Origin: Rhodococcus antarcticus
GTDB taxonomy: Bacteria; Actinomycetota; Actinomycetes; Mycobacteriales; Mycobacteriaceae
Assembly (NCBI RefSeq): GCF_026153295.1
Contig: NZ_CP110616.1
Location: forward strand, 47,008 to 111,007
Direction: 5' to 3'
Length of the DNA stretch: 64,000 nt
The notes under the pieces were generated by a model, which was given only the letters and a program-made list of their open reading frames with translations, did no database searches and was not told where the DNA came from. Shown piece by piece: positions 1-9,124 of this stretch (within the stretch, counting starts at the first letter, position 1; every line of letters starts with the position of its first letter). Both the position numbers and the translations under genes were made by a program.

Positions 1-370
1 TTGAGATGCTCTCGCCGTTCGAAGCTAGAACTGGGGCATGGCACCAGAAGGTCACGCATAGGGTGACTGAAAGCGGTGTGGGAACGCTCGAGTCCGGCAG
101 AGGGCAGTTCTGGGCCACGTTGACGGACACGGGCGGAGCAAGTGACAACGCAGGAGTGGTCGGGGCCGGGTTGATGACACAGTTGGAGTTGGCGCAAAAA
201 TTATTGTTCCCGCCCGTGGCACTCATATTGTTGGTGGTCGAGCCTTCGCCCGAGCCACCGCCAACAACAAGTGGCGTAATAATCCCGGTTCCCGCGATTA
301 CAACTGTTGCTGCCGCCGTTATCTTACCGTGCTCCTTCAGCCAAGTAGCCGCCCGGAGTAGTTGGACCAT
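1..370 (-). CDS. Membrane-anchored Cys/Asn-rich protein, truncated by window edge
   Basis: An open frame starts at an ATG at 370 and runs off the left edge without a stop (at least 123 codons). A short basic N-terminus (MVQLLRAATWLKEHGK) is followed by a hydrophobic segment, about residues 17-36. After that comes a Gly/Ser/Thr/Asn-rich stretch with several Cys (NNNFCANSNCVINPAP), as expected for an anchored extracytoplasmic protein. The DNA is visibly more AT-rich than the rest of the window, which suggests foreign origin. I do not recognise the family. The overlapping plus-strand frame has no protein-like features. Confidence 0.45.
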   Translation of the reverse strand, partial: MVQLLRAATWLKEHGKITAAATVVIAGTGIITPLVVGGGSGEGSTTNNMSATGGNNNFCANSNCVINPAPTTPALSLAPPVSVNVAQNCPLPDSSVPTPLSVTLCVTFWCHAPVLASNGESIS

Positions 371-1131
371 AATTCAGTATGGTATCCCGTACGGGACGTT
401 GGGGTCTAGGCTGTCCGAGTTGTCCATCCGGCTTCGGTCACCGACCTGTGGCTGCGAACGGGGTGGTCCGCCTTGCGGTGTTGGGTCGTCAGATGTCGCC
501 GCGCAGCTCGCTCAAGTGCGTTCGCCGCCGGGGGAGGTGAGGCTCGAGGTTGTGGACACGGTGGAGCCCGAGATCGGTCGCCGAGGCAAGTTGGCCCTCG
601 AGCACGGGGCCATGCCCGTCGTGGTGGGACCACTGCACGAGCAGCACCACCACGGCGATCAGCATGGGGGGCTCCCCGCCGAGCGACCTGAGCATGCCGT
701 CGACGCGCTGCTCGTCGCTCAGGGAGTGAGTGCACCGACCCTGAACTGGCCCCTGTGTGGCGCGGCGTGGGGCCAGGCCACGCTCCCCTTCGAACCTGCA
801 GCAAACCCTTTTCAGGCTGACGGGAGCGTGCGAGCCGGACTTGCGAACGGTCCTGACGCCCCGTGGGTCACGGCGTGCTGCCGCGCGGGGATGGACCCGG
901 GCGCCGGGCTGTGGCAGTGGCTGGTGCCGTCCGGGCGGTGCCATCGCGCGGGAACGGTGGGGTGGTGACGCGCTCTGTTCGTGGTCGTGGCACGGTGACT
1001 GTGGTGCTCGACTGGTTATTAGCGGGGATGCCCTTGAGGGTGTTGTTGTAGCGCTGGTCGTGGCGGCGGGGCCTGGTACGAACTTTCTGGGATGGGTTGC
1101 GCTGAGCGTGGTGGCGCGGACAGGAGAAGGC
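371..1131. other. No gene supported
   Basis: Long frames exist on both strands, but none has a ribosome binding site with a plausible start or a recognisable protein. The minus-strand frame around 490-740 contains one hydrophobic run (LIAVVVLLVQ) and could be a decayed remnant. Confidence 0.4.
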
Positions 1132-2160
1132 GTGCAGCTGGGAATCATGGATCACATCGATGCCAACGGGCTGCGCCCCGGTGAGCAGTATGAGCAGCGG
1201 CTGCGGCTCACGGAGCTTTACGACGCACTGGGTTTTCGTGCGTATCACCTGGCTGAGCACCACGGCACACCGTTGGGTGTGGCCCCGTCACCGAACCTGT
1301 TCCTGGCGGCGGTGGCCCAGCGGACGGAGAACCTGCGTATCGGTACCTTCGTCAACACCCTGCCGATGTACCACCCGGTGCGGCTAGTCGAGGAGATCGC
1401 GATGTTGGACCAGCTCAGTGGCGGTCGCCTCGAAATCGGCATGGGTCGCGGGATCTCCCCCGTCGAGGTCGGCTACTACGGCATCGACCACGACACCACC
1501 CGCGCACGTTTCAGCGAGCTGGTCGAGATCGTGCGCCGCGGCCTGAGCTGCCCGGTACTGGACTTCCATGGCGAGTTCTACGACATCAGTTCTGTGCCCA
1601 TGGTTGTTGCCCCGGTGCAGAGCGCGCTGCCCCTCTGGTACGGGATCGCTGACCCGGAGAAGGCCGGGTGGGCTGCGGGACTGGGCCTGAATGTGGCCGC
1701 TCTGCTCGACGCTGCGTCGGTACGGCCCATCACCGACCGGTTCCGAGCCGAGTGGGCGAAGCTGGGGAGGCCAGCCTCGGAGCTGCCGTTGACCGCGGTG
1801 ACCCGCAACATGGTGGTCGCGCCAACCGCCGAGGAAGCCATGCACACCGCCAACCGGGCCTTCGGCCCGTGGCGGGCGAACACCGACCACACCTGGCTCA
1901 AGGCGGGGCTGCCCTCGCCCTTCGACAAGCGCACGGGCAAGGACTTCGCGGAGTGGCACGACAAGGGCGGAGCGTTCGCGGGGACCCCCGAGGACGCGTT
2001 GACCTACCTCACCGAGCAAGCGCAGCAGGCGGGTATCACCTACGTCGCGGTCGACGTGGCCTTCGGTGACACCAGCTACGACGAATCAGCCCAAACCGTC
2101 CAGCTCCTCGCCACAGAAGTTCTCCCGGCCCTCGCCGACCTCACCCCAGCCCGCCTGTAA
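1132..2160 (+). CDS. LLM-class flavin-dependent oxidoreductase (luciferase-like monooxygenase)
   Basis: A 342-residue protein of the bacterial luciferase-like family, TIM-barrel enzymes that use reduced FMN or F420 to oxidise small organic substrates. The N-terminus (QLGIMDHIDANG), the AEHHG segment, the RTENLRIGT strand and the DQLSGGRLEIGMGRG segment are typical of the group. The frame is open far upstream, but GTG 1132 is chosen because AGGAG lies 5 bases before it and family homology begins there. It converges on the alcohol dehydrogenase gene. The substrate cannot be read from sequence. Nearby aromatic catabolism genes make a catabolic oxygenase plausible, but that is inference. Confidence 0.9.
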   Translation: MQLGIMDHIDANGLRPGEQYEQRLRLTELYDALGFRAYHLAEHHGTPLGVAPSPNLFLAAVAQRTENLRIGTFVNTLPMYHPVRLVEEIAMLDQLSGGRLEIGMGRGISPVEVGYYGIDHDTTRARFSELVEIVRRGLSCPVLDFHGEFYDISSVPMVVAPVQSALPLWYGIADPEKAGWAAGLGLNVAALLDAASVRPITDRFRAEWAKLGRPASELPLTAVTRNMVVAPTAEEAMHTANRAFGPWRANTDHTWLKAGLPSPFDKRTGKDFAEWHDKGGAFAGTPEDALTYLTEQAQQAGITYVAVDVAFGDTSYDESAQTVQLLATEVLPALADLTPARL

Positions 2161-2232
2161 AGATGCGAACCGGGATCGCCGCCTCCCGAGGGGTGGTCGA
2201 CCTTAGGGCCCGCCGACGTCCTGGGGGTGAGG

Positions 2233-3198
2233 TCAGCGGCGCAGCACCGCCCGCAGGGGAGAGGCGTCCCCGTCATGCGCAGCGAATGCGCGCTCCACGT
2301 CGTTGCGGTCGAAAATATGGCTGATGACGGCGGAAGGGGTGACCGCTCCGTTCGCGACCAGCTGAACAGCGGCTGCGTAGAACCCGGAGCCGCCGCGTAG
2401 GCCCACCACGGTGAGCTCGCGAAGCAGGATTTCTGCGGAGGACATGCCCCCCGTTGATCTGCCGAGGATGACGACCACTGCGCCTGGCGCTGCCGCACGC
2501 AGCGCTGCGGCAGTGCCGGGCGCCGCGGCGGACGTCTCCACCACGAGGTGCGCGCGTGAGTCCGATACGTCGTCGGGTGCAACTGCAGACATACGTAGCT
2601 GCTCTGCAATTTTACGCCGTGCAGGCTGCGGCTCGACGACGGTGACCGACCATCCGACGTGGAGCAGAACGGAACCGACAAGTAGGCCCAGCGGTCCACC
2701 GCCGATAATCACGCAAGCCGCGGGCTGCGACCCTAAAGCCTGCGTCAGTGCCACGATGCGGCAACCGATCGCGACCGGCTCGAGCACCGTAGCGTCCATG
2801 TCGGAGATGTGGTTCGGCACGCGGACGACCCGGGCGGCGGGAAGTGCTACGCGCTCTGCGAGAAGACCGTCGATGGTCATACCCAGGTAACCACCGTCTG
2901 TGCAGACGCCCACGTGACCACGACGGCACGAGGTGCACGCGCCGCAGGCGTCGACAGGATCAATCACGACGCGGCGACCGAGCAGCGAGGTGTCGCCACC
3001 GGGCCCGACCTCGATGACCTCCGCCACTCCATCGTGCGTAGGGACGATTGGGCACCGGTCGAGCCGTCCGCGCCAAGCGTGGAGGTCGGTCCCACACAGC
3101 CCCACGGCCAGGGGAGCGACGACGACTTCGTTCGCTGCCGCCTCTGGTACCGGACGTCTCTCCCGACTAAGGGAGCGTGCCGCAGTGAGCTGGAGCAC
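2233..3198 (-). CDS. Zinc-containing alcohol dehydrogenase family protein (MDR)
   Basis: A 321-residue medium-chain dehydrogenase/reductase. It has the catalytic zinc region GLCGTDLH, a four-cysteine structural zinc loop (CGACTSCRRGHVGVC) and a Rossmann nucleotide-binding motif (GGGPLG). The usual GHE after the catalytic cysteine reads THDG here, so one catalytic-site residue is Asp instead of Glu. The start is placed at GTG 3198, four bases after AGGAGG. The longer frame to 3303 adds a basic, non-homologous extension. It likely oxidises a polyol or alcohol with NAD(P); the substrate is unknown. Confidence 0.85.
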   Translation of the reverse strand: MLQLTAARSLSRERRPVPEAAANEVVVAPLAVGLCGTDLHAWRGRLDRCPIVPTHDGVAEVIEVGPGGDTSLLGRRVVIDPVDACGACTSCRRGHVGVCTDGGYLGMTIDGLLAERVALPAARVVRVPNHISDMDATVLEPVAIGCRIVALTQALGSQPAACVIIGGGPLGLLVGSVLLHVGWSVTVVEPQPARRKIAEQLRMSAVAPDDVSDSRAHLVVETSAAAPGTAAALRAAAPGAVVVILGRSTGGMSSAEILLRELTVVGLRGGSGFYAAAVQLVANGAVTPSAVISHIFDRNDVERAFAAHDGDASPLRAVLRR

Positions 3199-3721
3199 TT
3201 CACCTCCTGCGCGTACGCGCTCAGCCACAACTACTGCTCTCGTGCAGGTCCGTGTGGGTATGGGCACCGTGGGGCGACGGGTGCGCAGCGCGCGCGCGGG
3301 CAATCCGCTTAACTATCCAGCGGGGTGCACCACGGATCACGCGCGGAACGTTCTTTGCCGCAGTGAGGGGTTCTGTCGACGTCGGTGCATCTATGAGCAT
3401 GACTCTCCTCGGGAAGGGATTGGACCTGTGCTGAGTCGTGTCGTGGCTCTGGTCGATAACAGCCCGCTGGCGTGGGGTCTGACAGGTCGGCCCGGGTCGA
3501 CGGCGCGTCGCCAGAGGGCTGCTGGCGTGCACTCGAGGCGTTTGGGTTCCTCCGTCGCTGGAGCTAGCCGTTCACTGAGAAAAATAGTGGTACCGCCGGT
3601 ATAAAGGAAGAATTTCGGGGCAAATTCTGCTGTGAGGACTGGGCTGCGATGGGACAGTTGGTATCGTCGTGCATCTACCCGACGCGCTTCGCCGAGACCG
3701 GCGGCTTGGAGAGAATCCTCG

Positions 3722-4399
3722 ATGAATTACCCCCTGGGTGATGAGCTGGCGGGACCACCAGCAAGTCTTTCGTTTCGGCACGACCCGAGGACGACCGCCC
3801 TCGTTGTCGTCGATGTGCAAAACGACTTTTGCGACCCGGCCGGTGTCTGCGCCGCTGCCGGCAACGACGTCGCCGCCGCAGTCGCTATGGTCCCTCGTCT
3901 GGAGCACCTTCTCGTGGCTGCACGAGCCGCAAAAGTGCTCGTCGTCTTCGTCCAGACCACGCACGACGACACGACGGACAGCCCGGCTTGGGTGTCTCGG
4001 CGGTCCATCACTGCCGCGGCGACGCGGGCCGCCGACTCGATCTGCCGCACTGGCTCATGGGGGGCGAAGCTTTATCGTGTGAGCCCGGAGCCGGGTGAGC
4101 CGATCGTGGTCAAGCACCGGTACTCCGCCTTCGCCGGGACCAACCTGGATGTCGTCCTGCGCAGTTCGGGTATTACGTCCTTGCTCCTTGCCGGTGTATC
4201 GACCGACGTCTGCGTGGAGTCGACCTTGCGCGATGGGTTGTTCCACGAGTACAACGTGTCGCTTGTCGAGGACTGCTGCGCCAGCTACCACGCCGGCGCC
4301 CATGCTGCGACCGTCAGCACGGTGGAACAGTACTTCGGCGAGGTGACGAGCAGCAGGCACTTAGCGAACGCTTGGGGGCCCGCGGTGCCGATCCAATGA
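3722..4399 (+). CDS. Isochorismatase-family cysteine hydrolase
   Basis: A 225-residue cytosolic hydrolase with the full catalytic triad of the family: Asp31 (VVVDVQNDF), Lys131 (VVKHRYSAF) and Cys164 (STDVCVEST). The pattern resembles RutB/N-carbamoylsarcosine amidohydrolase enzymes, which cleave C-N bonds of carbamoyl or amide substrates. ATG 3722 is chosen because the upstream extension is basic and lacks family features. The gene stands alone and converges on the Baeyer-Villiger monooxygenase gene. The specific substrate is unknown. Confidence 0.88.
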   Translation: MNYPLGDELAGPPASLSFRHDPRTTALVVVDVQNDFCDPAGVCAAAGNDVAAAVAMVPRLEHLLVAARAAKVLVVFVQTTHDDTTDSPAWVSRRSITAAATRAADSICRTGSWGAKLYRVSPEPGEPIVVKHRYSAFAGTNLDVVLRSSGITSLLLAGVSTDVCVESTLRDGLFHEYNVSLVEDCCASYHAGAHAATVSTVEQYFGEVTSSRHLANAWGPAVPIQ

Positions 4400-4431
4400 C
4401 GTGGGCGCCGCTCAGTGCACCGGGGTCGCCG

Positions 4432-6360
4432 TTACAGGAACTCGTAGTCCGATGCGTTCGGCCGCCGGGTCATGTCCCAGTAGTCCAGGGTTGAGTGCGG
4501 CCAGTTTTGCGAGACCCGGCCTGTCGCGTTCTTGTACCAGTTGGTGACGCCGGGGGCGCCCCAGGCCATCAGCTGATTCGCCTCGTCGACCCTCTGGTTG
4601 TAGGCCTCGAAGACCGGGGCTTGGACATCCATGGCCCGGTGGCCTGTTGTGAGCAGTAGGTGCAAGCACTCTAGGACGTAGTTCATTGCCAGCTCGGAGA
4701 ACATGACGATGCTGCCGTTGAGGACCAGGTTGGTGTTCGGTCCGTACAGGCAGAACAGGTTTGGGAACCCGGGCACGGTGATCCCCAGGTAGGCCCGTGC
4801 GTCACCAGCCCATGTCTCGTGCAGGTCAGCACCGCCGCGACCGGTCACCGACATGGACGCGAGGAAGTTCGACGCTGAGAAGCCCGTTCCCCAGATGATG
4901 ACGTCGAGCTCGTGCTCCACTCCGTCGGTGGTCCGGATTCCGCTCTCGGTGACCTCCTCGATCCCGTCGGTCACCAACATCACGTGCTCCTTGTGGAGCG
5001 TTTGGGCCCAGACTCCGTTGTCCCGGAGCATCCGCTTTCCGTAGGGCGGGTAGGCCGGCAGGACCTTGTCCAGCAGGTCCGGCCGGTGCAGGTACTGGTT
5101 GCGGATGTGGTCGGTGAGGACCGAGCGTAGGGAGTCATTGGCCGCAGAGACTGCGCCGGCGCCCTTCCACTCGGGGTCGACCACGGCGAAGTCCCGCATG
5201 CCCTCGACTGCGATCCAGAACTGGTAGAAGCGGAACCACCGGTGGTACTGGGGCACGTGCTGGAAGAGATATTTGAGCCCGTCGGCGATGTCGTCGTGGT
5301 AGCTGGGTGCGGGCAGGGCCCAGGGGGGTGTCCGCTGAAAGATGCGCAGTTCGGCGACCTCGTCGGCGATGCTGGGGATGACCTGGTAGGCGCTTGCGCC
5401 GGAGCCGACCACTCCCACGCGGAGACCAGCGAGGTCGACGTCGTGATCCCAGCGGGCGGTGTGGAAGGAGGGTCCGCGGAAGTGGTCTCGGCCGGGGATT
5501 GAGGGGTAGGAGGGCTGGTTCAGTTGTCCTACGGCGCTGATGACGGACTGGCAGCGTAGCTCTGACGCCTGTCCGTCGGGACCGCGTGTGGAGACCGACC
5601 AGGAGCAGTCCGTCTCGTTGAACTTCAGTGCCGTTACCTCCACGCCGAACCGTATGTGTGGGCGGAGGTCGAAGTCGGTGGCGATGCGGTGGAAGTAGCC
5701 CCGGATGTCCGGCTGCCTTGAGTACTGCTGGGGCCAGTCGTCCTTCTGGGCGAAGGAGTAGCTGTAGGCGAAGTTGTTCGTGTCGAGTCGGCAGCCGGGG
5801 TAGTCGTTCTCGAGCCACACGCCCCCCACGTCCGCGTTGCGTTCCAGCACGGTGAAGGGGATGCCAGCCTCGTGGAGCTTGTGGGCGGCGGCGAGGCCGG
5901 ACATTCCGGCACCGACCACGACGACGGACAGCTCAACGTCGGGTGCCACCGCCGGTTTCGTCCAGCGGCGCCCCTCCTGGTCGGCTGTCGTGATCCCCAG
6001 CTCCTGCAGCGCGAGGTCTTCGTAGCCCTCGGCAAGCTCTCCCGTCACGTACTGCACGATCGCGCGCAGGGTCTCCGGTGTGGGCTCGTCGGCCACGACC
6101 GACCCGCCGTCGCGGAAGCGGCGCAGCGCGGTCAGGGCGCGTGCACGACAGAGAGCCTGCAGATCGGCGGGCATGCCCCCTTGAGGCGCGATCAGAGCGT
6201 TCTTGCCCCGCCGGGGAGGCTGGAGCTCGGGCGCGACCAGGCTCAGGTCTCCGGTGACGTAGGCCAGGGTGGCCATGAGGGGTACGAGCTCGGCGTCCTG
6301 GAGCGCGCGCTCCAGGGTGCGCTCGTCGTTGATCGGTGCCGCCGCACTGTTCATGGCCAT
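4432..6360 (-). CDS. FAD-dependent Baeyer-Villiger monooxygenase, 4-hydroxyacetophenone monooxygenase type
   Basis: A 642-residue flavoprotein. An N-terminal domain of about 140 residues precedes the first Rossmann motif (VVGAGMSGLAAAHK), then come the Baeyer-Villiger fingerprint (FRGPSFHTARWDHD, i.e. FxGxxxHxxxW) and the NADPH Rossmann motif (VVGSGASAYQ). The extra N-terminal domain and total length match HAPMO (HapE), which turns aryl ketones into aryl esters with NADPH and O2. GAGGAA lies 6 bases before ATG 6360. It is the last gene of the minus-strand block after the ABC importer, so its substrate may be the imported aromatic. Exact specificity is inference. Confidence 0.88.
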   Translation of the reverse strand: MAMNSAAAPINDERTLERALQDAELVPLMATLAYVTGDLSLVAPELQPPRRGKNALIAPQGGMPADLQALCRARALTALRRFRDGGSVVADEPTPETLRAIVQYVTGELAEGYEDLALQELGITTADQEGRRWTKPAVAPDVELSVVVVGAGMSGLAAAHKLHEAGIPFTVLERNADVGGVWLENDYPGCRLDTNNFAYSYSFAQKDDWPQQYSRQPDIRGYFHRIATDFDLRPHIRFGVEVTALKFNETDCSWSVSTRGPDGQASELRCQSVISAVGQLNQPSYPSIPGRDHFRGPSFHTARWDHDVDLAGLRVGVVGSGASAYQVIPSIADEVAELRIFQRTPPWALPAPSYHDDIADGLKYLFQHVPQYHRWFRFYQFWIAVEGMRDFAVVDPEWKGAGAVSAANDSLRSVLTDHIRNQYLHRPDLLDKVLPAYPPYGKRMLRDNGVWAQTLHKEHVMLVTDGIEEVTESGIRTTDGVEHELDVIIWGTGFSASNFLASMSVTGRGGADLHETWAGDARAYLGITVPGFPNLFCLYGPNTNLVLNGSIVMFSELAMNYVLECLHLLLTTGHRAMDVQAPVFEAYNQRVDEANQLMAWGAPGVTNWYKNATGRVSQNWPHSTLDYWDMTRRPNASDYEFL

Positions 6361-6487
6361 GGGTGTTTCCTCGCTGTCGTCTTCACGGGTGCACCCCACC
6401 CAGGCCGAGAGGGCAGGGGGCGGTTCGGCGCAGAGCGTGCGGGCAGCAGCGGTCGGCGTTCACGCTGCCGGCCGTGCCGCTGGAGCC

Positions 6488-7297
6488 TCAGGCGTGGCCT
6501 GCGACCGCGGCCGGAGCCGGGGCGTGCTGTGCTGTTGACGAGGAGTTCTGGATCAGCTTGAGGACGTCGGTCCGCAGGTGCGCGAACGCCGGGAGGTCCT
6601 TGGTGTTGATCTGGTTCCGCGGACGCGCCAGGTCGATGTGAAACTCGCCGGTGACTCGCGATGGGGACGTGCTGAGGGCGAGGACCCGGTCTGCAAGGTA
6701 GACGGCCTCGTCGATGTCGTGCGTGACGAGCAGCACCGTCATGCCATAGGTGGACCAGAGGTCCAGCATGAGGTCTTCGAGCTCGCTGCGGGTCTGGGCG
6801 TCGACGGAGGCGAAGGGTTCGTCCATGAGCAGCACCTCGGGCCGATAGGCCAGCGCCCGGGCGATGGCGACGCGCTGCTGCATGCCACCGGAGAGCTGCC
6901 AGGGGTACTTCTCGGCCGCCGCGGTTAGTCGTACCGCCGCCAGCGCCTCGTCGGTGACCGCCGCCCGTTCCTTTTTGTCCATGCTGCGGTACCGGAGGGG
7001 AAGCTCCACGTTGTGTCGTACCGTCATCCAGGGCATGAGGGAACGGCTGTAGTCCTGGAAGACGAAGGCCATCTTCTCAGGGGGCCCGGTGACCGGCTGG
7101 CCGTCGAACAGGACGGTCCCGGACGTGGGCTCGAGCAGGCCGGACAGGCAGCGCAGCAGGGTCGTCTTGCCGCATCCTGATGGGCCGACGAGGCAGGTGA
7201 AGGACCCGGCTTCGATGGTGAACGAGACGTCGCCAACTGCGGTGGTGGCCCCGGCGCCGTGCCCGTAGGACTTGGACAGGTTGTGGACTTCCAGCAT
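6488..7297 (-). CDS. ABC transporter ATP-binding protein, SsuB/TauB (nitrate/sulfonate/aromatic) type
   Basis: A 269-residue ATPase with Walker A (GPSGCGKTT), signature (LSGGMQQR), Walker B (LLMDEP) and the switch His (VTHDIDEA). It energises the two permeases encoded immediately upstream. GGAGA lies 6 bases before the ATG. It is followed after about 130 bases by the Baeyer-Villiger monooxygenase gene. This class imports sulfonates, nitrate, pyrimidine precursors or aromatic acids. The catabolic context favours an aromatic substrate. Confidence 0.92.
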   Translation of the reverse strand: MLEVHNLSKSYGHGAGATTAVGDVSFTIEAGSFTCLVGPSGCGKTTLLRCLSGLLEPTSGTVLFDGQPVTGPPEKMAFVFQDYSRSLMPWMTVRHNVELPLRYRSMDKKERAAVTDEALAAVRLTAAAEKYPWQLSGGMQQRVAIARALAYRPEVLLMDEPFASVDAQTRSELEDLMLDLWSTYGMTVLLVTHDIDEAVYLADRVLALSTSPSRVTGEFHIDLARPRNQINTKDLPAFAHLRTDVLKLIQNSSSTAQHAPAPAAVAGHA

Positions 7298-7333
7298 CGT
7301 GAGTCTCCGTAGTCGTGGGTCAAGCGTCGTGGG

Positions 7334-8104
7334 TCATGCATCGATATGGCCGCGCAGGCCGGCGTGCCACCGAAGGGCCCGTCGCTCCGCGGCCAGGAAC
7401 AAGATGTTGAAGACGAACCCGAGGACGCCGATCACGACGATGCCCGACCACATCGCCGGAATCTGGAACTGGCGCTGGCTGAGCAGTACGAAGTAGCCGA
7501 TACCGTCGGTGCTGGCCAGCATCTCGCTGATGACCATCAGGGCTAGTGCGATCGACAGCGAGGTACGCATGCCGGCGAAGACCTGCGGCAGGGTGGCGGG
7601 CACGATGACGCGCCGGACCCGTGCCGAGACGGGCATCTGGTAGGCCCGTGCGGTGTCGAGCAGTGTGGGATCGACCGAACGAACGCCGTCGATCGTGTTA
7701 AGCAGAACCGGCCACACGGCACCAAAAGCGATGATGGCGATCTTCATCCCGTCGCCAATACCGAGGACGAGGATGCCGAAGGGGATGAGGACCGGCGCCG
7801 GCAGTGCCCGAAGGAACTGCACAATCGGGTCGAGAGCGTCGGCGAGCCAGCGGTTGAGCCCGATGAGCAGTCCGCCCGCAGCGCCGAGCAGGCACGCCAA
7901 TCCGTACCCGATCAGGAACCGGTACAGGCTGGGGAGCCCGTTGTTGACGAGGCCACCGGGCAGCCAGTTCACCCGCAGGGCCTTCCAGATGTCGCCGAGC
8001 GTGGCGAGGTAGAACGAGTGCGAGGACTGCGTGATGAGGAACCAGGCGAGCAGGACCGCGACCGGCCCGATCAGCTCGAGGGAGATGATCCGCAGGCGGC
8101 TCAC
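7334..8104 (-). CDS. ABC transporter permease, SsuC/TauC type (second permease)
   Basis: A 256-residue integral membrane permease of the BPD_transp_1 type, with about six hydrophobic helices. The EAA-like cytoplasmic loop is in the region RAYQMPVSARVRRVIVPATLPQVFAG. The start is GTG 8104, whose GTGA overlaps the stop of the preceding permease gene, indicating translational coupling. The frame extends further upstream but without need. It acts with the ATPase encoded 36 bases downstream and the partner permease. Confidence 0.9.
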   Translation of the reverse strand: MSRLRIISLELIGPVAVLLAWFLITQSSHSFYLATLGDIWKALRVNWLPGGLVNNGLPSLYRFLIGYGLACLLGAAGGLLIGLNRWLADALDPIVQFLRALPAPVLIPFGILVLGIGDGMKIAIIAFGAVWPVLLNTIDGVRSVDPTLLDTARAYQMPVSARVRRVIVPATLPQVFAGMRTSLSIALALMVISEMLASTDGIGYFVLLSQRQFQIPAMWSGIVVIGVLGFVFNILFLAAERRALRWHAGLRGHIDA

Positions 8105-8940
8105 AGGGTGACCCCGCGGACCGAGACGTGCCACGCCAGCACGCGCTTCTCGACGAGGCGGACGAGGAGGTTGATCAGCAGCCCCAGAAGGCCGGTGACA
8201 GCGACCAGGGCGTACATCGTGGTCGTGGCGTTGACCGACTGGGCGTCCAAGATGAGGCGACCAATCCCCGGCGCACCGACGACGATCTCCGCCGTCACCG
8301 CCAGGATGAGCCCGATCGCCGCACTGATGCGCAAGCCGGTGGCGATGTAGGGCATGGCGCTGGGCAGGACCACCTTCACAAACCGTGCGTGGGCAGGCAG
8401 CCCGTAGACGCGAGCCGTGGCGAGGACCGTCGGGTCAACGTCACGAACGCCGTACATGGTCTGGAAGAGCAGCGGCCACGTGCAGGCGAAGACCACAAGG
8501 AAGACCTTCATTTCCAGGCCGGCCCCGAAGACCAGCACGGCCAAGGGCACCAGGGCCACCGAGGGGATCGGCCGGAGGAACTCCACGACGATGCGGGAAG
8601 CATGGAAGAGGGGCTTGACCGAGCCGATCAGCAAACCAGCCGGGACGGCCACAACCACCGCGAGGAGCAGGCCCGCGGCCCAGCCCGCCATGGTCTGGCC
8701 GACCGCCACCCAGAGTGTCGCCTGCGTGAGCTCGTGCAGTAGCTGCAGGAAGGTCAAGGAGACCGGGGGGAAGTACTGCGCCGGCAGGAGCCCGCTGCGG
8801 CTCGCCGCTTCCAGGAGAATCAGAGCGGCGAGGACACCGAGCCCTCCGCGGACCGCGGCCGCCGGGAGCAGCCACGGCGTCTTCGACCCGCGGGCAAACC
8901 CCGCCCGTTGCCCTGAGGCGAGGTTGGTGATGAGAGCCAT
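8101..8940 (-). CDS. ABC transporter permease, SsuC/TauC type (first permease)
   Basis: A 279-residue permease with hydrophobic helices throughout and the conserved cytoplasmic loop (ARVYGLPAHARFVKVVLPSAMPYI). It pairs with the 4-base-overlapping downstream permease to form the membrane channel. ATG 8940 is the most likely start. An AGGAGG lies about 24 bases upstream in a position that better serves a different frame, so the start is not certain. It is separated from the binding-protein gene by a long hairpin at 9053-9088. Confidence 0.88.
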   Translation of the reverse strand: MALITNLASGQRAGFARGSKTPWLLPAAAVRGGLGVLAALILLEAASRSGLLPAQYFPPVSLTFLQLLHELTQATLWVAVGQTMAGWAAGLLLAVVVAVPAGLLIGSVKPLFHASRIVVEFLRPIPSVALVPLAVLVFGAGLEMKVFLVVFACTWPLLFQTMYGVRDVDPTVLATARVYGLPAHARFVKVVLPSAMPYIATGLRISAAIGLILAVTAEIVVGAPGIGRLILDAQSVNATTTMYALVAVTGLLGLLINLLVRLVEKRVLAWHVSVRGVTL

Positions 8941-9052
8941 GTGACGCAGTGAACACCCATGACCCCTCCTACGGAACAAGCAGGGAACGCGATTCTGTCA
9001 GGAGGAATATCAAGGGCGCCGCGCAACAAGACTTGGTGACGCACAGCGCCCC

Positions 9053-9088
9053 TGGTGCCTGTCCGTGCGGACGCACGGACAGGCACCA
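9053..9088. terminator. Perfect 17-bp stem hairpin between binding-protein and permease genes
   Basis: TGGTGCCTGT... at 9053-9069 and its exact reverse complement at 9072-9088 are separated by only GA. It sits between the stop of the substrate-binding protein gene and the first permease gene. No T-run follows. It is probably an attenuator or 3'-end stabiliser that lets the binding protein be made in excess over the membrane parts. Presence is certain; the function is inference. Confidence 0.7.
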
Positions 9089-9124
9089 GAGGGCGGTCGA
9101 GCGAACTGTGCGTTGAGCGGGCCC

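Noticed and set aside
6..968. Plus-strand frame of 320 codons
   Set aside because: Low-complexity translation with no ribosome site or family features. It overlaps a better minus-strand candidate at its left end.
757..1131. N-terminal extension of the luciferase-like oxidoreductase
   Set aside because: Homology begins at GTG 1132, which has AGGAG at the right distance. The upstream part is Arg/Gly-rich shadow.
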